11,990 bases of DNA from an uncultured Bacteroidota bacterium (GTDB lineage Bacteria > Bacteroidota > Bacteroidia > Bacteroidales > P3). A program made the translations under genes and the position numbers. Each line of letters opens with the position of its first letter. The stretch's first letter is position 1. This document shows positions 1 to 6,769 of the stretch, in pieces. The notes beneath the pieces are model-generated. The model worked only from the letters and a program-made list of their open reading frames with translations, was not told where the DNA came from and made no database searches. The stretch covers positions 1 to 11,990 of the forward strand of contig CACXCY010000122.1 of the NCBI GenBank assembly GCA_902766265.1, written 5' to 3'.

Positions 1-41
1 CATGTAATTTTCGTCGCTGACATGTCTGAAATGGCGGAAAG

Positions 42-90
42 CGCAGAAATCTTCTTTCTGGCTATTTTTGCCATTTCTGCTTTTTCTGCG
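42..90 (+). terminator. Possible weak hairpin terminator of an upstream gene
   Basis: GCAGAAAT at 43-50 is the exact reverse complement of ATTTCTGC at 73-80. A smaller inner hairpin, TGGC/GCCA, lies at 59-62/70-73, and five T bases follow at 81-85. This is the layout of a rho-independent terminator, but the stem is AT-rich and its loop is long. The motif CGCAGAAA (42-49) also has second and third complementary copies at 83-90 and 144-151, so the stretch may simply be an intergenic inverted-repeat cluster. No upstream gene is visible inside the window. Confidence 0.25.
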
Positions 91-161
91 GGACTTGTTC
101 ATCACTCAACTATTTTTTAAATTATCAAATACAAAAAAAACAATTTCTGCGTTTTTATTGC

Positions 162-169
162 TACTTATG
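162..169 (+). promoter_or_regulatory. Weak candidate -7 box for the S41 peptidase gene
   Basis: TACTTATG matches the Bacteroidota -7 consensus TAnnTTTG at all but one fixed position. It lies 53 bases before the start of the peptidase gene, downstream of an A/T-rich stretch (121-146). No convincing -33 element sits at the expected spacing. A second match, TATTTTTG at 63-70, fits the consensus fully but lies in the inverted-repeat cluster, 150 bases from the gene. The choice between them is uncertain. Confidence 0.25.
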
Positions 170-221
170 CTGTGGTGCCATTAAAAGAAATGCCACCCTA
201 ACACCAGTAAAAGACAAGGCA

Positions 222-1826
222 ATGAGCGAAACCGAACATAAAGCGTATGGTATTCTGACTGTCGTGATGGCGGCTCTGACGGGTATGCTGCTGGGGGTGC
301 TGGTGATGCCGGCATCGAACAAGGAGCACCACGTCCAGAGCTTGTCGAAGCTGGACGATGCCATGAACATGATTGAACGCTACTATGTCGACGATATGGA
401 CCGCGACACGCTGACGGAGCAGATGCTTGCCGCCATGCTGTCTACGTTAGACCCTCACAGCCACTATCTCTCGTCCGATGAACTGAAACGCGAGATGGAG
501 ACCATGCAGGGCGGTTTCGAGGGCATCGGCATCGTGCTGCATTATGAGGGCGACACCGCCTGCGTGGGGCAGCTGATAGCGGGCGGTCCCGCCGAAAAAG
601 CTGGGTTGCACCCCGGCGACCGTCTGATAATGGTGGACACCCTGAAGATTGCAGGTGTCGGTATGAGCAACGATGAGATTGTGGGCCATATCCGCGGGCC
701 GCACAACTCCTGCGCCGACATCGCCCTACAGCGGTATGGCGAGAAAGGTTTGCGACATATCAAGGTGACACGCGACCTCATCAGCACGCCGACCATCGCT
801 TACAGCGGTATGCTGGACAAAACGACAGGATATATCCGTCTGACTCGGTTTGGAGAGACATCGCACAGCGAGTTCCGCACGGCGGTGAAAGCGTTGAAAC
901 GCCAAGGGATGACCGGGTTGGTGCTGGACTTGAGGGGCAACGGCGGGGGCCTGCTGTCGGCAGCCATAGCGATTGCCGACGAGTTTCTCCCCGGCAGAGA
1001 ACTGATTGTCTACACCCAAGGCGACAACCAACGACGGGAGAACGTGACATCGAAACGCGGCGGCATCTTCTGCGAAGGGCGGCTGGCCATTATGATAGAT
1101 GAGTTCTCGGCCTCAGCCAGCGAAGTGGTGTCGGGTGCCGTGCAGGATAACGACCGTGGCATCATCATCGGTCGACGCTCGTTCGGCAAAGGTTTGGTGC
1201 AACGTCAATTCGAGCTGGAAGACGGCTCCGCTATCTGGCTCACCATAGCACGCTACTATACGCCTTCCGGCCGTTGCATACAACGTCCCTACAATAAAGG
1301 CACCGACGAATATTACTCCGATTTTCTGCGTCAGCTGGTGCAAGAGTCGCAGACAGATTCGATGCTGGTGCAGATAACCGACAGCACCGAATACCGCACC
1401 ACCGGTGGCCGCCTGGTATATGGCGGTGGCGGCATATATCCCGACTACGTACAGAAACTGCATAAGGACAGCTTGCTGGTATACTACAACAATTTGATTA
1501 ATAACGGCGTGATCGAGAAATATGCTTTCGCCTATGTCACGCAACACTATCCCGAATTGAGAAAGCAATATGCCAGCGAGGGCGACTTTATCAAGCGTTT
1601 TCAAGTCACCGACAAGATGTACTACGACATGCTGGCACAGGCGGACAAGAAAGGCATCCGTCGCGATCCCCGTGGCATCGCCAAGTATGGGAGAGAGATG
1701 CGCAATATGCTGAAAGCGCTTATCGCCGAATCGCTGTTCTCCTTTGACACCTACTACCGCATTATGCTACGCGACGACGCGGATGTGACAGACGCCGTAA
1801 AGCATCTGCACAACAGCTCATTGTAA
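222..1826 (+). CDS. C-terminal processing peptidase, S41 family (PDZ + serine protease)
   Basis: A membrane-anchored periplasmic protease of the CtpA/Prc type, which cleaves proteins near their C termini. The 534-residue product has one hydrophobic N-terminal segment (about residues 9-30, no clear cleavage site), a PDZ domain (about 95-182, containing GIGIVL and PAEKAGLHPGD) and the S41 catalytic domain (about 190-360). The probable nucleophile is Ser298 in SASASE. The probable general base is Lys323 in SFGKG, with Gln327 four residues later. The 25-residue Ser-Lys spacing equals that of E. coli Prc (Ser430/Lys455) and of plant D1 protease. LDLRGNGGG (236-243 region) is another family hallmark. 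A charged C-terminal region of about 130 residues follows, as in Bacteroidota homologues. The start is the first ATG in frame. The next gene begins 41 bases downstream. Substrate unknown. Confidence 0.95.
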   Translation: MSETEHKAYGILTVVMAALTGMLLGVLVMPASNKEHHVQSLSKLDDAMNMIERYYVDDMDRDTLTEQMLAAMLSTLDPHSHYLSSDELKREMETMQGGFEGIGIVLHYEGDTACVGQLIAGGPAEKAGLHPGDRLIMVDTLKIAGVGMSNDEIVGHIRGPHNSCADIALQRYGEKGLRHIKVTRDLISTPTIAYSGMLDKTTGYIRLTRFGETSHSEFRTAVKALKRQGMTGLVLDLRGNGGGLLSAAIAIADEFLPGRELIVYTQGDNQRRENVTSKRGGIFCEGRLAIMIDEFSASASEVVSGAVQDNDRGIIIGRRSFGKGLVQRQFELEDGSAIWLTIARYYTPSGRCIQRPYNKGTDEYYSDFLRQLVQESQTDSMLVQITDSTEYRTTGGRLVYGGGGIYPDYVQKLHKDSLLVYYNNLINNGVIEKYAFAYVTQHYPELRKQYASEGDFIKRFQVTDKMYYDMLAQADKKGIRRDPRGIAKYGREMRNMLKALIAESLFSFDTYYRIMLRDDADVTDAVKHLHNSSL

Positions 1827-1867
1827 GAAACACAAATAAACCATACAATCACATACACCTCCCCCAT

Positions 1868-2992
1868 ATGAAACCCTTTGCACGACTACTCCTGATTATT
1901 GTCCTATCCACATTCTTTGCACTCCCTGTTGCTCAGGCGCAGAAAGCATCGGTGCATGGCCACCTGACAGGATTCAATCAACCTGTAATAACCACATTCA
2001 AGGTTGTGTCCAACAAATTGGTGCCCTTCGACACCGTCACTCCCAGCGCCAAAGGGGAGTACACTCTGGATTTAGCCATTGACGAGCCGACATTGTTCGT
2101 GATGCGTTTCAACGTGGAACGTAGCAACGACATCCATCTGATGGTGCTGCCAAAAGAGAAAATCACGCTGGATTTGGAATTGTGGAAAGACTATCCTTTT
2201 GTCAGAGTGAACGGCGTGAAAGGTTCAAAGAATATGACCGCATACCAGGAGTTCAACCATGCCATCAGCGACTCGCTGCCGCGCATGCGTGCCATCGACA
2301 ACGAATACCAGCTGGCAAGCACCACCGAACAGCGCAAAATGGCTCTGGGCAACCAGTACCAGAATCTGGTGGTGATGCAGAACCAACGCATACGCCATCT
2401 GATTGAAAGCAACACCGACTGCCTGATGACAGCTTTTCTGGTAACCTATTTTGAGGAAAACTTTCTCACCTACTCTGACCTCTACGAAAAGGTTCTGTCT
2501 GGCTTGAAACCAACCTATGGCTCCAACCCGTTCGTCCTACATCTAGAATCGAAGATTGCATCCAGCTTGGATGCGGGGTCTATGGCTCCCGACATCATCA
2601 TGAACGACCCCGAAGGCAAAGAACGCAAGTTGAGCGATATGAGAGGGAGCGTGGTGATGATTGATTTCTGGGCATCGTGGTGCGGTCCCTGCCGCAGGGA
2701 AAACCCCAATGTGGTGCGGATGTACCACAAATACCATAAAGCCGGTTTCGACATCTACAGCGTATCGCTCGACAAGGGACGTGCCGAATGGGTCAAAGCC
2801 ATCAAAGACGACGGTCTGGTGTGGCCAAATCATGTGAGCGATTTGCGCGGCTGGACATCCAGTGGCGGCGCCACCTACGGCATTATGTCGGTACCCTCGA
2901 CAGTGCTTGTCGACCGCCAGGGACGCATTATTGCCAAGAACCTGCGCGGCCCCGACCTGGAGCGTAAACTGCAGGAAATATTCGGCTTCTAA
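1868..2992 (+). CDS. Exported TlpA-like thiol-disulfide oxidoreductase with N-terminal DUF4369-like domain
   Basis: A 374-residue exported thioredoxin-fold protein. Residues 1-24 form a signal peptide (basic start, hydrophobic core, AQA cleavage site before Gln25). Residues about 26-115 resemble the beta-rich DUF4369 domain found ahead of TlpA-type modules in Bacteroidota. A helical linker runs to about 230. The C-terminal AhpC/TSA-thioredoxin domain (about 237-372) carries the redox pair Cys272/Cys275 in WCGPC and the cis-proline Pro343 in SVPS. Family members act in the periplasm or on lipoproteins as disulfide reductases. The substrate cannot be told from sequence. No lipobox cysteine follows the signal peptide, so the protein is probably soluble. 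It lies 41 bases after the S41 peptidase and 15 bases before the Nudix gene, which suggests one transcript devoted partly to envelope protein maintenance. Confidence 0.9.
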   Translation: MKPFARLLLIIVLSTFFALPVAQAQKASVHGHLTGFNQPVITTFKVVSNKLVPFDTVTPSAKGEYTLDLAIDEPTLFVMRFNVERSNDIHLMVLPKEKITLDLELWKDYPFVRVNGVKGSKNMTAYQEFNHAISDSLPRMRAIDNEYQLASTTEQRKMALGNQYQNLVVMQNQRIRHLIESNTDCLMTAFLVTYFEENFLTYSDLYEKVLSGLKPTYGSNPFVLHLESKIASSLDAGSMAPDIIMNDPEGKERKLSDMRGSVVMIDFWASWCGPCRRENPNVVRMYHKYHKAGFDIYSVSLDKGRAEWVKAIKDDGLVWPNHVSDLRGWTSSGGATYGIMSVPSTVLVDRQGRIIAKNLRGPDLERKLQEIFGF

Positions 2993-3007
2993 CCATTACC
3001 TGAGTGT

Positions 3008-3430
3008 ATGTTCACTTACGAATATCCCCGCCCTGCTGTCACCGCCGACATTGTGCTTTTTGACAGCGATAGAAAGCGTGTGTTGCTGATACGTCGCGGT
3101 AACGAACCGTATAAAGATTGCTGGGCGTTTCCTGGTGGATTCTTCGATATGACGGACAGCGACATTGAGCACACCGCCGTGCGCGAACTCCAAGAAGAGA
3201 CTGGATTGTCAGGTATAGAACTCCATCTGGTGGGTGTCTTCTCCAAAGAAGGTCGCGACCCGCGCGGACGCACCGTCACGGTGGCTTTCATGGGTCTGGT
3301 TGACTCCCGGACAGTAGAACCCCGTGGGAGCGACGATGCGGCTGAAGCCCACTGGTTTGACCTGACAGCGCTGCCTCCGCTGGCTTTCGACCATGCCGAG
3401 ATTTTAGGAAAAGCCGTCGCGAGGTTGTAA
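3008..3430 (+). CDS. Nudix hydrolase
   Basis: A 140-residue cytoplasmic Nudix-fold protein, the usual size for a single-domain member. The core runs from the N-terminal beta strands (VTADIVLF, VLLIRR) through the Nudix box to the helix at the end. The metal-binding half of the box is intact: REL-x-EE-x-GL at residues 59-67 (Arg59, Glu60, Glu63, Glu64, Gly66). The front half has one extra residue (GGFFDMTDSD, 43-52) compared with the strict GX5EX7REUXEEXGU pattern, and an acidic Asp replaces the first Glu. Known relatives cleave nucleoside diphosphate derivatives such as ADP-ribose, but the substrate here is not determined. The gene starts 15 bases after the thioredoxin gene, and its stop codon overlaps the -33 region of the mrp promoter. 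Confidence 0.9.
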   Translation: MFTYEYPRPAVTADIVLFDSDRKRVLLIRRGNEPYKDCWAFPGGFFDMTDSDIEHTAVRELQEETGLSGIELHLVGVFSKEGRDPRGRTVTVAFMGLVDSRTVEPRGSDDAAEAHWFDLTALPPLAFDHAEILGKAVARL

Positions 3431-3454
3431 GTTTCAAAAAAAGTTGTACCTTTG
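3425..3454 (+). promoter_or_regulatory. Bacteroidota-type -33/-7 promoter for mrp
   Basis: TTG at 3425-3427 is followed, after exactly 19 bases, by TACCTTTG at 3447-3454, a full match to the Bacteroidota TAnnTTTG -7 element. The -33 part lies in the last codons and stop of the Nudix gene. Transcription should start a few bases after 3454, giving a leader of roughly 65 bases before the ATG at 3525. This separates the mrp-nifU-adenosyltransferase group from the upstream genes. Confidence 0.75.
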
Positions 3455-3475
3455 CACGCCATTGTCATCAAGAGC

Positions 3476-3520
3476 CAATGGCAATAAACCATTGAATAGT
3501 GTATTAATAGCGTAACTATT
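3476..3520 (+). other. Two consecutive short hairpins in the mrp leader
   Basis: CAATGG (3476-3481) pairs with CCATTG (3489-3494) across a 7-base loop. Directly after it, AATAGT (3495-3500) pairs with ACTATT (3515-3520) across a 14-base loop. Both lie between the promoter and the mrp start at 3525. They could affect translation or mRNA stability, or be chance in an AT-rich leader. No known riboswitch or leader family is recognised. Confidence 0.3.
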
Positions 3521-3524
3521 ATTT

Positions 3525-4592
3525 ATGAGCAACATAACGAAAACACAGATAGAGATGGCGTTGTCACATGTTGACGACCCTGACCTCGGACAAAATCTGA
3601 TACAACTGGGCATGATTGACAACATTGCCATCGACGGCATGAAAGTGAGTTTCGACCTGGTGCTGACTACGCCAGGATGCCCGATGAAGCACAAGATGAG
3701 CGACGACTGCGTCAATGCCATCCACGAATATGTGGACCGCAATGCCGAGGTGACCGTCAATTTCACCGCCAAAGAGGTGAAGCCCGTCGACAAACATGAG
3801 ATGTTTCCCACTATCAAGAACGTCATCGCCGTAGCTTCGGGCAAAGGTGGCGTAGGCAAGAGCACTGTGGCTGTCAATCTGGCCATATCGCTGGCAAAGA
3901 CCGGTGCCAAGGTGGCGCTACTCGATGCCGACATCTATGGCCCCTCCATCCCCATCATGTTCAACATCAAGGAACAGGACATCTATGGCGAGCAGCACGA
4001 CGGCAAGACATACATGGTTCCTGTGTCCAAATACGGTGTCAAACTGATGTCTGTCGGTTTCATGATTGACCCAGACAAGGCGGTGGTATGGCGTGGACCG
4101 ATGGCATCGGGAGCACTGAAGCAACTGCTTACCGAGACATGGTGGGACGAAATAGACTATATGGTGGTTGACATGCCTCCGGGAACTGGCGATATCCAAC
4201 TCACCATTGCGCAAACGCTCCCCGTCACGGGCGCCATCATCGTGAGCACACCTCAACAGGTGGCTTTGGCTGACGTAGTGCGCGGTGTGGAGATGTTCCA
4301 GAACGAAAACATCAACATCCCTGTCCTGGGCTTTGTCGAGAACATGGCCTATTTCACCCCTGCCGAACTGCCCAACAACAAGTACTATATCTTTGGGAAA
4401 GAGGGCTGCTCACAGCTGGCCAAACAGATGGGCATACCTCTCATCGGCGAGATTCCACTGGTGCAATCCATCGCCGAGAGTGGTGACAGCGGCAAGCCCG
4501 TCAGCATTTTCGACGACAACCCCGAAAGTGAGGCCTTCATGACCTTAGCCGAGAACACCATCCGAGAGCTCTGCAAAGTAAACAACAAGTAA
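3525..4592 (+). CDS. mrp: Mrp/ApbC-family iron-sulfur cluster carrier ATPase
   Basis: A cytoplasmic P-loop ATPase that receives Fe-S clusters and hands them to apo-proteins. The 355-residue product has an N-terminal MIP18/DUF59 domain (about 5-80, with TTPGCP at 48-53) and a deviant Walker A motif GKGGVGKST at 106-114. DADIYGP (134-140) and VVDMPPGTGD (214-223) complete the Mrp signature. Length is normal for the family. The unusual feature is at 271-291. Many Mrp/ApbC proteins have a CxxC after VENM; here the segment reads VENMAYFTPAELP and has no cysteine pair, the nearest Cys being Cys295. My recollection is that Bacteroidota homologues share this form, so it is probably lineage-typical rather than a broken gene. 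The NifU-like gene starts 17 bases downstream, which fits a shared role in cluster assembly. The start is the ATG after the leader. Confidence 0.93.
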   Translation: MSNITKTQIEMALSHVDDPDLGQNLIQLGMIDNIAIDGMKVSFDLVLTTPGCPMKHKMSDDCVNAIHEYVDRNAEVTVNFTAKEVKPVDKHEMFPTIKNVIAVASGKGGVGKSTVAVNLAISLAKTGAKVALLDADIYGPSIPIMFNIKEQDIYGEQHDGKTYMVPVSKYGVKLMSVGFMIDPDKAVVWRGPMASGALKQLLTETWWDEIDYMVVDMPPGTGDIQLTIAQTLPVTGAIIVSTPQQVALADVVRGVEMFQNENINIPVLGFVENMAYFTPAELPNNKYYIFGKEGCSQLAKQMGIPLIGEIPLVQSIAESGDSGKPVSIFDDNPESEAFMTLAENTIRELCKVNNK

Positions 4593-4609
4593 TCATAAAT
4601 AATCCCACC

Positions 4610-4849
4610 ATGGAGAATTACGAAGAAGTAGTAAAGAAGGTGCAAAACGCACTGCAACAGATTCGCCCCTACCTGCAGCAGGACGGCGGCGACGTAGAGT
4701 ATGTGGACATGACCAGCGAAGGCGTGGTCATGGTCAAACTACAGGGGCATTGCGGTTCTTGTCCCCACGCCTTGATGACACTCAAGCAGGGCATCGAGGT
4801 GGCGTTGAAGGAAGCCATCCCCGAGGTGAAGGCCGTCGAACGTGTATAA
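4610..4849 (+). CDS. NifU-like iron-sulfur scaffold domain protein
   Basis: A 79-residue protein made of just the NifU C-terminal (Nfu-type) domain, which holds a 4Fe-4S cluster between subunits and donates it to targets. The ligand pair is Cys48/Cys51 in GHCGSCP. DGGDVEYV (25-32) is the other family hallmark. The length is that of the isolated domain; the IscU-like and ferredoxin-like parts of full NifU are absent, as in small Nfu proteins. It follows mrp by 17 bases and is probably co-transcribed, so the two likely act in sequence, with this protein as a cluster source or acceptor for Mrp. The latter is inference from gene order. Confidence 0.92.
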   Translation: MENYEEVVKKVQNALQQIRPYLQQDGGDVEYVDMTSEGVVMVKLQGHCGSCPHALMTLKQGIEVALKEAIPEVKAVERV

Positions 4850-4904
4850 CGCCAAGGAGGGTCTGACTTAATACATTTCCCTACTACAAAGCACCCAACA
4901 AAAC

Positions 4905-5447
4905 ATGATATACACCAAAACAGGCGACCAAGGCGAAACCTCGCTCGTAGGCGGCACACGGGTGTCGAAATGCGACGCAAGAGTGGAGGCCTACGGCACC
5001 GTCGACGAACTGAATGCACAGATAGGCGTGACTGCTGAACTGGCATCGGCTGTCGACAAGGCATGCTACGACGACCTTAAAAAGATTCAGAACCATCTCT
5101 TCATCATCCAGACACTGCTGGCTACCGAGGACGAGGCCACCTATGCCCGTCTGCCGCAACTGCCCGATGACGCGGTGGAGTGGCTGGAGCACCAAATTGA
5201 CGACATCACCGGGAAACTGCCCAAGAACAACGCCTTTGTCATTCCCGGAGGCAACATGGCGAATGCCCAATGTCATGTGGCACGCACCGTGTGCCGTCGT
5301 GCCGAACGCCGCATAGTCGCCATGCAGTGCGAAGTGGATGGAAGTATACGCCGCTACATGAACCGACTGAGCGATTATCTGTTTGTCTTGTCGCGCCTTA
5401 TGGTATTAGTCACTGGCGACAAGGAAAATTTTTGGTCAGCAAAATAA
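4905..5447 (+). CDS. PduO-type cob(I)alamin adenosyltransferase
   Basis: Transfers the adenosyl group of ATP to cob(I)alamin to make adenosylcobalamin, the cofactor of enzymes such as methylmalonyl-CoA mutase. The 180-residue protein has the family motifs in order: the N-terminal ATP-binding TKTGDQG (4-10) with SLVGG, the RVEAYGTVDELN segment (26-37), the arginine-rich helix RTVCRRAERR (127-136) and NRLSDYLFVLSR (153-164). Length and helical layout match single-domain PduO/MMAB enzymes. It follows the NifU-like gene by 55 bases. TACATTTC at 4872-4879 resembles a -7 box with one mismatch but has no partner -33, so read-through from the mrp promoter is likelier. Its cobalamin-dependent partner enzyme is not in the window. 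Confidence 0.93.
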   Translation: MIYTKTGDQGETSLVGGTRVSKCDARVEAYGTVDELNAQIGVTAELASAVDKACYDDLKKIQNHLFIIQTLLATEDEATYARLPQLPDDAVEWLEHQIDDITGKLPKNNAFVIPGGNMANAQCHVARTVCRRAERRIVAMQCEVDGSIRRYMNRLSDYLFVLSRLMVLVTGDKENFWSAK

Positions 5448-5450
5448 TAA

Positions 5451-5483
5451 TTTAGTATAGCACTCGTTAGTAGAACAACTTTG
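5451..5483 (+). promoter_or_regulatory. Probable promoter of the DUF2795 gene
   Basis: CAACTTTG at 5476-5483 matches the Bacteroidota -7 element TAnnTTTG except at its first base. TTTA at 5451-5454 stands 21 bases upstream as a possible -33 element. The resulting leader would be about 70 bases long. It includes an inverted repeat, AGGTCT/AGACCT (5494-5499/5513-5518), and an overlapping alternative, GCGAA/TTCGC. The two stems share bases, so they cannot form together. Confidence 0.4.
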
Positions 5484-5560
5484 AAGCGAATGTAGGTCTT
5501 CGCAACGGAAACAGACCTCCACAGCCGAAGCCCATTCCTATCCCAACATTCATTTGAAAT

Positions 5561-5782
5561 ATGTATTGGACACTTGAATTAGCAACAAAATTGGAAGATG
5601 CACCCTGGCCCGCGACCAAGGACGAATTGATTGACTATGCACAGCGTACCGGCGCGCCGATGGAGGTCATTGAGAACCTTCGGGAGATTGAAGATGAAGG
5701 CGACCCTTACGACAGTATCGAGGACATCTGGCCCGACTATCCTACCAAGGAAGACTTCTTCTTCCAGGAAGACGAATATTAA
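5561..5782 (+). CDS. Small acidic DUF2795-family protein
   Basis: A 73-residue protein matching my recollection of the DUF2795 family, which is strongly conserved in Bacteroidota and has no established function. It starts MYWTLELATKLED and contains the typical PWPATKDELIDYA segment (16-27) and a closing IWPDYPTKEDFFF run (56-68). I count 22 Asp/Glu against 5 Lys/Arg, so it is highly acidic. It has no signal peptide, membrane segment or cysteine. The N-terminal two thirds looks helical and resembles a small protein- or nucleic-acid-contact domain; this is a guess. It appears to be its own transcription unit, with a probable promoter 75 bases upstream and a terminator at 5865-5896. Codon use and the ATG are unambiguous. 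A longer overlapping reading frame (5631-6047) is a shadow. Confidence 0.85.
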   Translation: MYWTLELATKLEDAPWPATKDELIDYAQRTGAPMEVIENLREIEDEGDPYDSIEDIWPDYPTKEDFFFQEDEY

Positions 5783-5864
5783 TCTGCCTGCCAGACCTCG
5801 CCCAACAATCTACGACATCCCTCTGGCGGCACACCCGCCGGATATGCTACACAGAATCACTCTT

Positions 5865-5896
5865 AGGCAGCCCACCATCATGAGCTGTCTTTTTTT
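5865..5896 (+). terminator. Rho-independent terminator after the DUF2795 gene
   Basis: AGGCAGC (5865-5871) pairs with GCTGTCT (5884-5890), a 7-bp stem with one G-U pair and a 12-base loop. Seven T bases (5890-5896) follow directly. It lies about 80 bases after the DUF2795 stop and 42 bases before the DUF2520 gene, so it separates two transcription units. A second small hairpin, GGCGG/CCGCC at 5825-5839, lies before it but has no T tract. Confidence 0.6.
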
Positions 5897-5938
5897 GACC
5901 ACTTACAATAACCATAACACCCTCAACACCGCAAGTCC

Positions 5939-6769
5939 ATGCAGCCCTCTTCCACCGCAACACAACCCCTCAAGATTACCCTCGTGGGTTCAGGCAATGT
6001 GGCCACCCATCTGGCACGCGCATTCCATCAGGCAGGCCATCAGATAGTACAGGTGTGGTCGCGCGAGTTCGACCATGCTGAGCAGCTGGCCGAACAGGTC
6101 TTTGCCGAGCCCATCAACAAACTGGAACTGCTCTACCCCGATGCCGACGTGTACATTCTGGCCGTGAGCGACGATGCGCTTTTCGACTTGGCGCTGGACC
6201 TGAAGCTGCGCGAATCGCTGGTCGTGCACACCAGCGGCTCGGTACCCATGGGGGTACTGCGCCCAGTGAGCCGCAAACACGGCGTGCTTTATGCCCCACA
6301 AAGCTTTGTACGCACAATGGCGATGGACTACGGAGAATTGCCTTTCTGCATCGAGGGGGCCACGCCGGAGGTATACGACCGCATCGAAGCACTGGCACGC
6401 ACCGTATCGCCACACGTCTACGCAGTAGACAGCACAATGCGCCTATGGCTCCATCTTGCATCGGTGATAGTCAACAATTTCGGCAACGCCCTCAACGCAA
6501 TGGCTCAGGATATGCTTGAACAACGGGGAATCCCCTTCGACATTCTGCGACCCCTCGTCCAGGTCACTGCCCAAAAGGCCATCGCCTCCGTCGACACCGC
6601 GAAAGTATCCAACCGCTACGATTCACTCTGGCACCTGCAGACAGGCCCTGCGGTGAGGCACGACGAGAAGACCATCGACCGCCACCGCGCCATGCTCAAG
6701 GGTGACCCACGGCTGCTACAACTCTACGAGCTGATGACCGACATCATCAAAAATCCGTCGACGCTATGA
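5939..6769 (+). CDS. Rossmann-like / DUF2520 family oxidoreductase-like protein
   Basis: A 276-residue cytoplasmic protein with an NAD(P)-binding Rossmann domain (about 11-125) and a C-terminal helical DUF2520 domain (about 130-260). The dinucleotide-binding loop is GSGNVATHLA at 17-26, and HTSGS at 97-101 is typical of the family. The C-terminal hallmark is TGPAVRHDEKTIDRH at 235-249. The overall plan resembles pyrroline-5-carboxylate reductase and 6-phosphogluconate dehydrogenase-like enzymes, but no substrate is known for this group. The first ATG (5939) gives a short polar extension before the Rossmann strand at 11-16, so the start is reasonable though not certain. Its last codon overlaps the hydE start as ATGA, which suggests translational coupling. 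No clear promoter motif was found between the terminator at 5896 and the start. Confidence 0.88.
   Translation: MQPSSTATQPLKITLVGSGNVATHLARAFHQAGHQIVQVWSREFDHAEQLAEQVFAEPINKLELLYPDADVYILAVSDDALFDLALDLKLRESLVVHTSGSVPMGVLRPVSRKHGVLYAPQSFVRTMAMDYGELPFCIEGATPEVYDRIEALARTVSPHVYAVDSTMRLWLHLASVIVNNFGNALNAMAQDMLEQRGIPFDILRPLVQVTAQKAIASVDTAKVSNRYDSLWHLQTGPAVRHDEKTIDRHRAMLKGDPRLLQLYELMTDIIKNPSTL

Noticed and set aside
1..120. Open + strand frame from the left edge to a TAA at 118-120
   Set aside because: It could be the end of an upstream gene, but its coding is dominated by the TTTCTG/TTTTGCC repeats and hydrophobic low-complexity residues, and the same bases form the hairpin at 43-80. No recognisable protein.
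4854..4861. AAGGAGGG, a near-perfect Shine-Dalgarno sequence
   Set aside because: No start codon lies at a usable distance; the nearest gene start is about 45 bases away, and genes here generally lack such sites.
5785..5871. Long-range pairing of CTGCC near 5785 with GGCAG at 5866-5870
   Set aside because: Five bases across about 80 nucleotides is easily chance, and those bases are better used in the terminator stem at 5865-5890.
5631..6047. 138-codon + strand frame overlapping the DUF2795 and DUF2520 genes
   Set aside because: It crosses a terminator and two genes with better family evidence; its product is Pro/Arg/Ser/Thr-rich with no motif.
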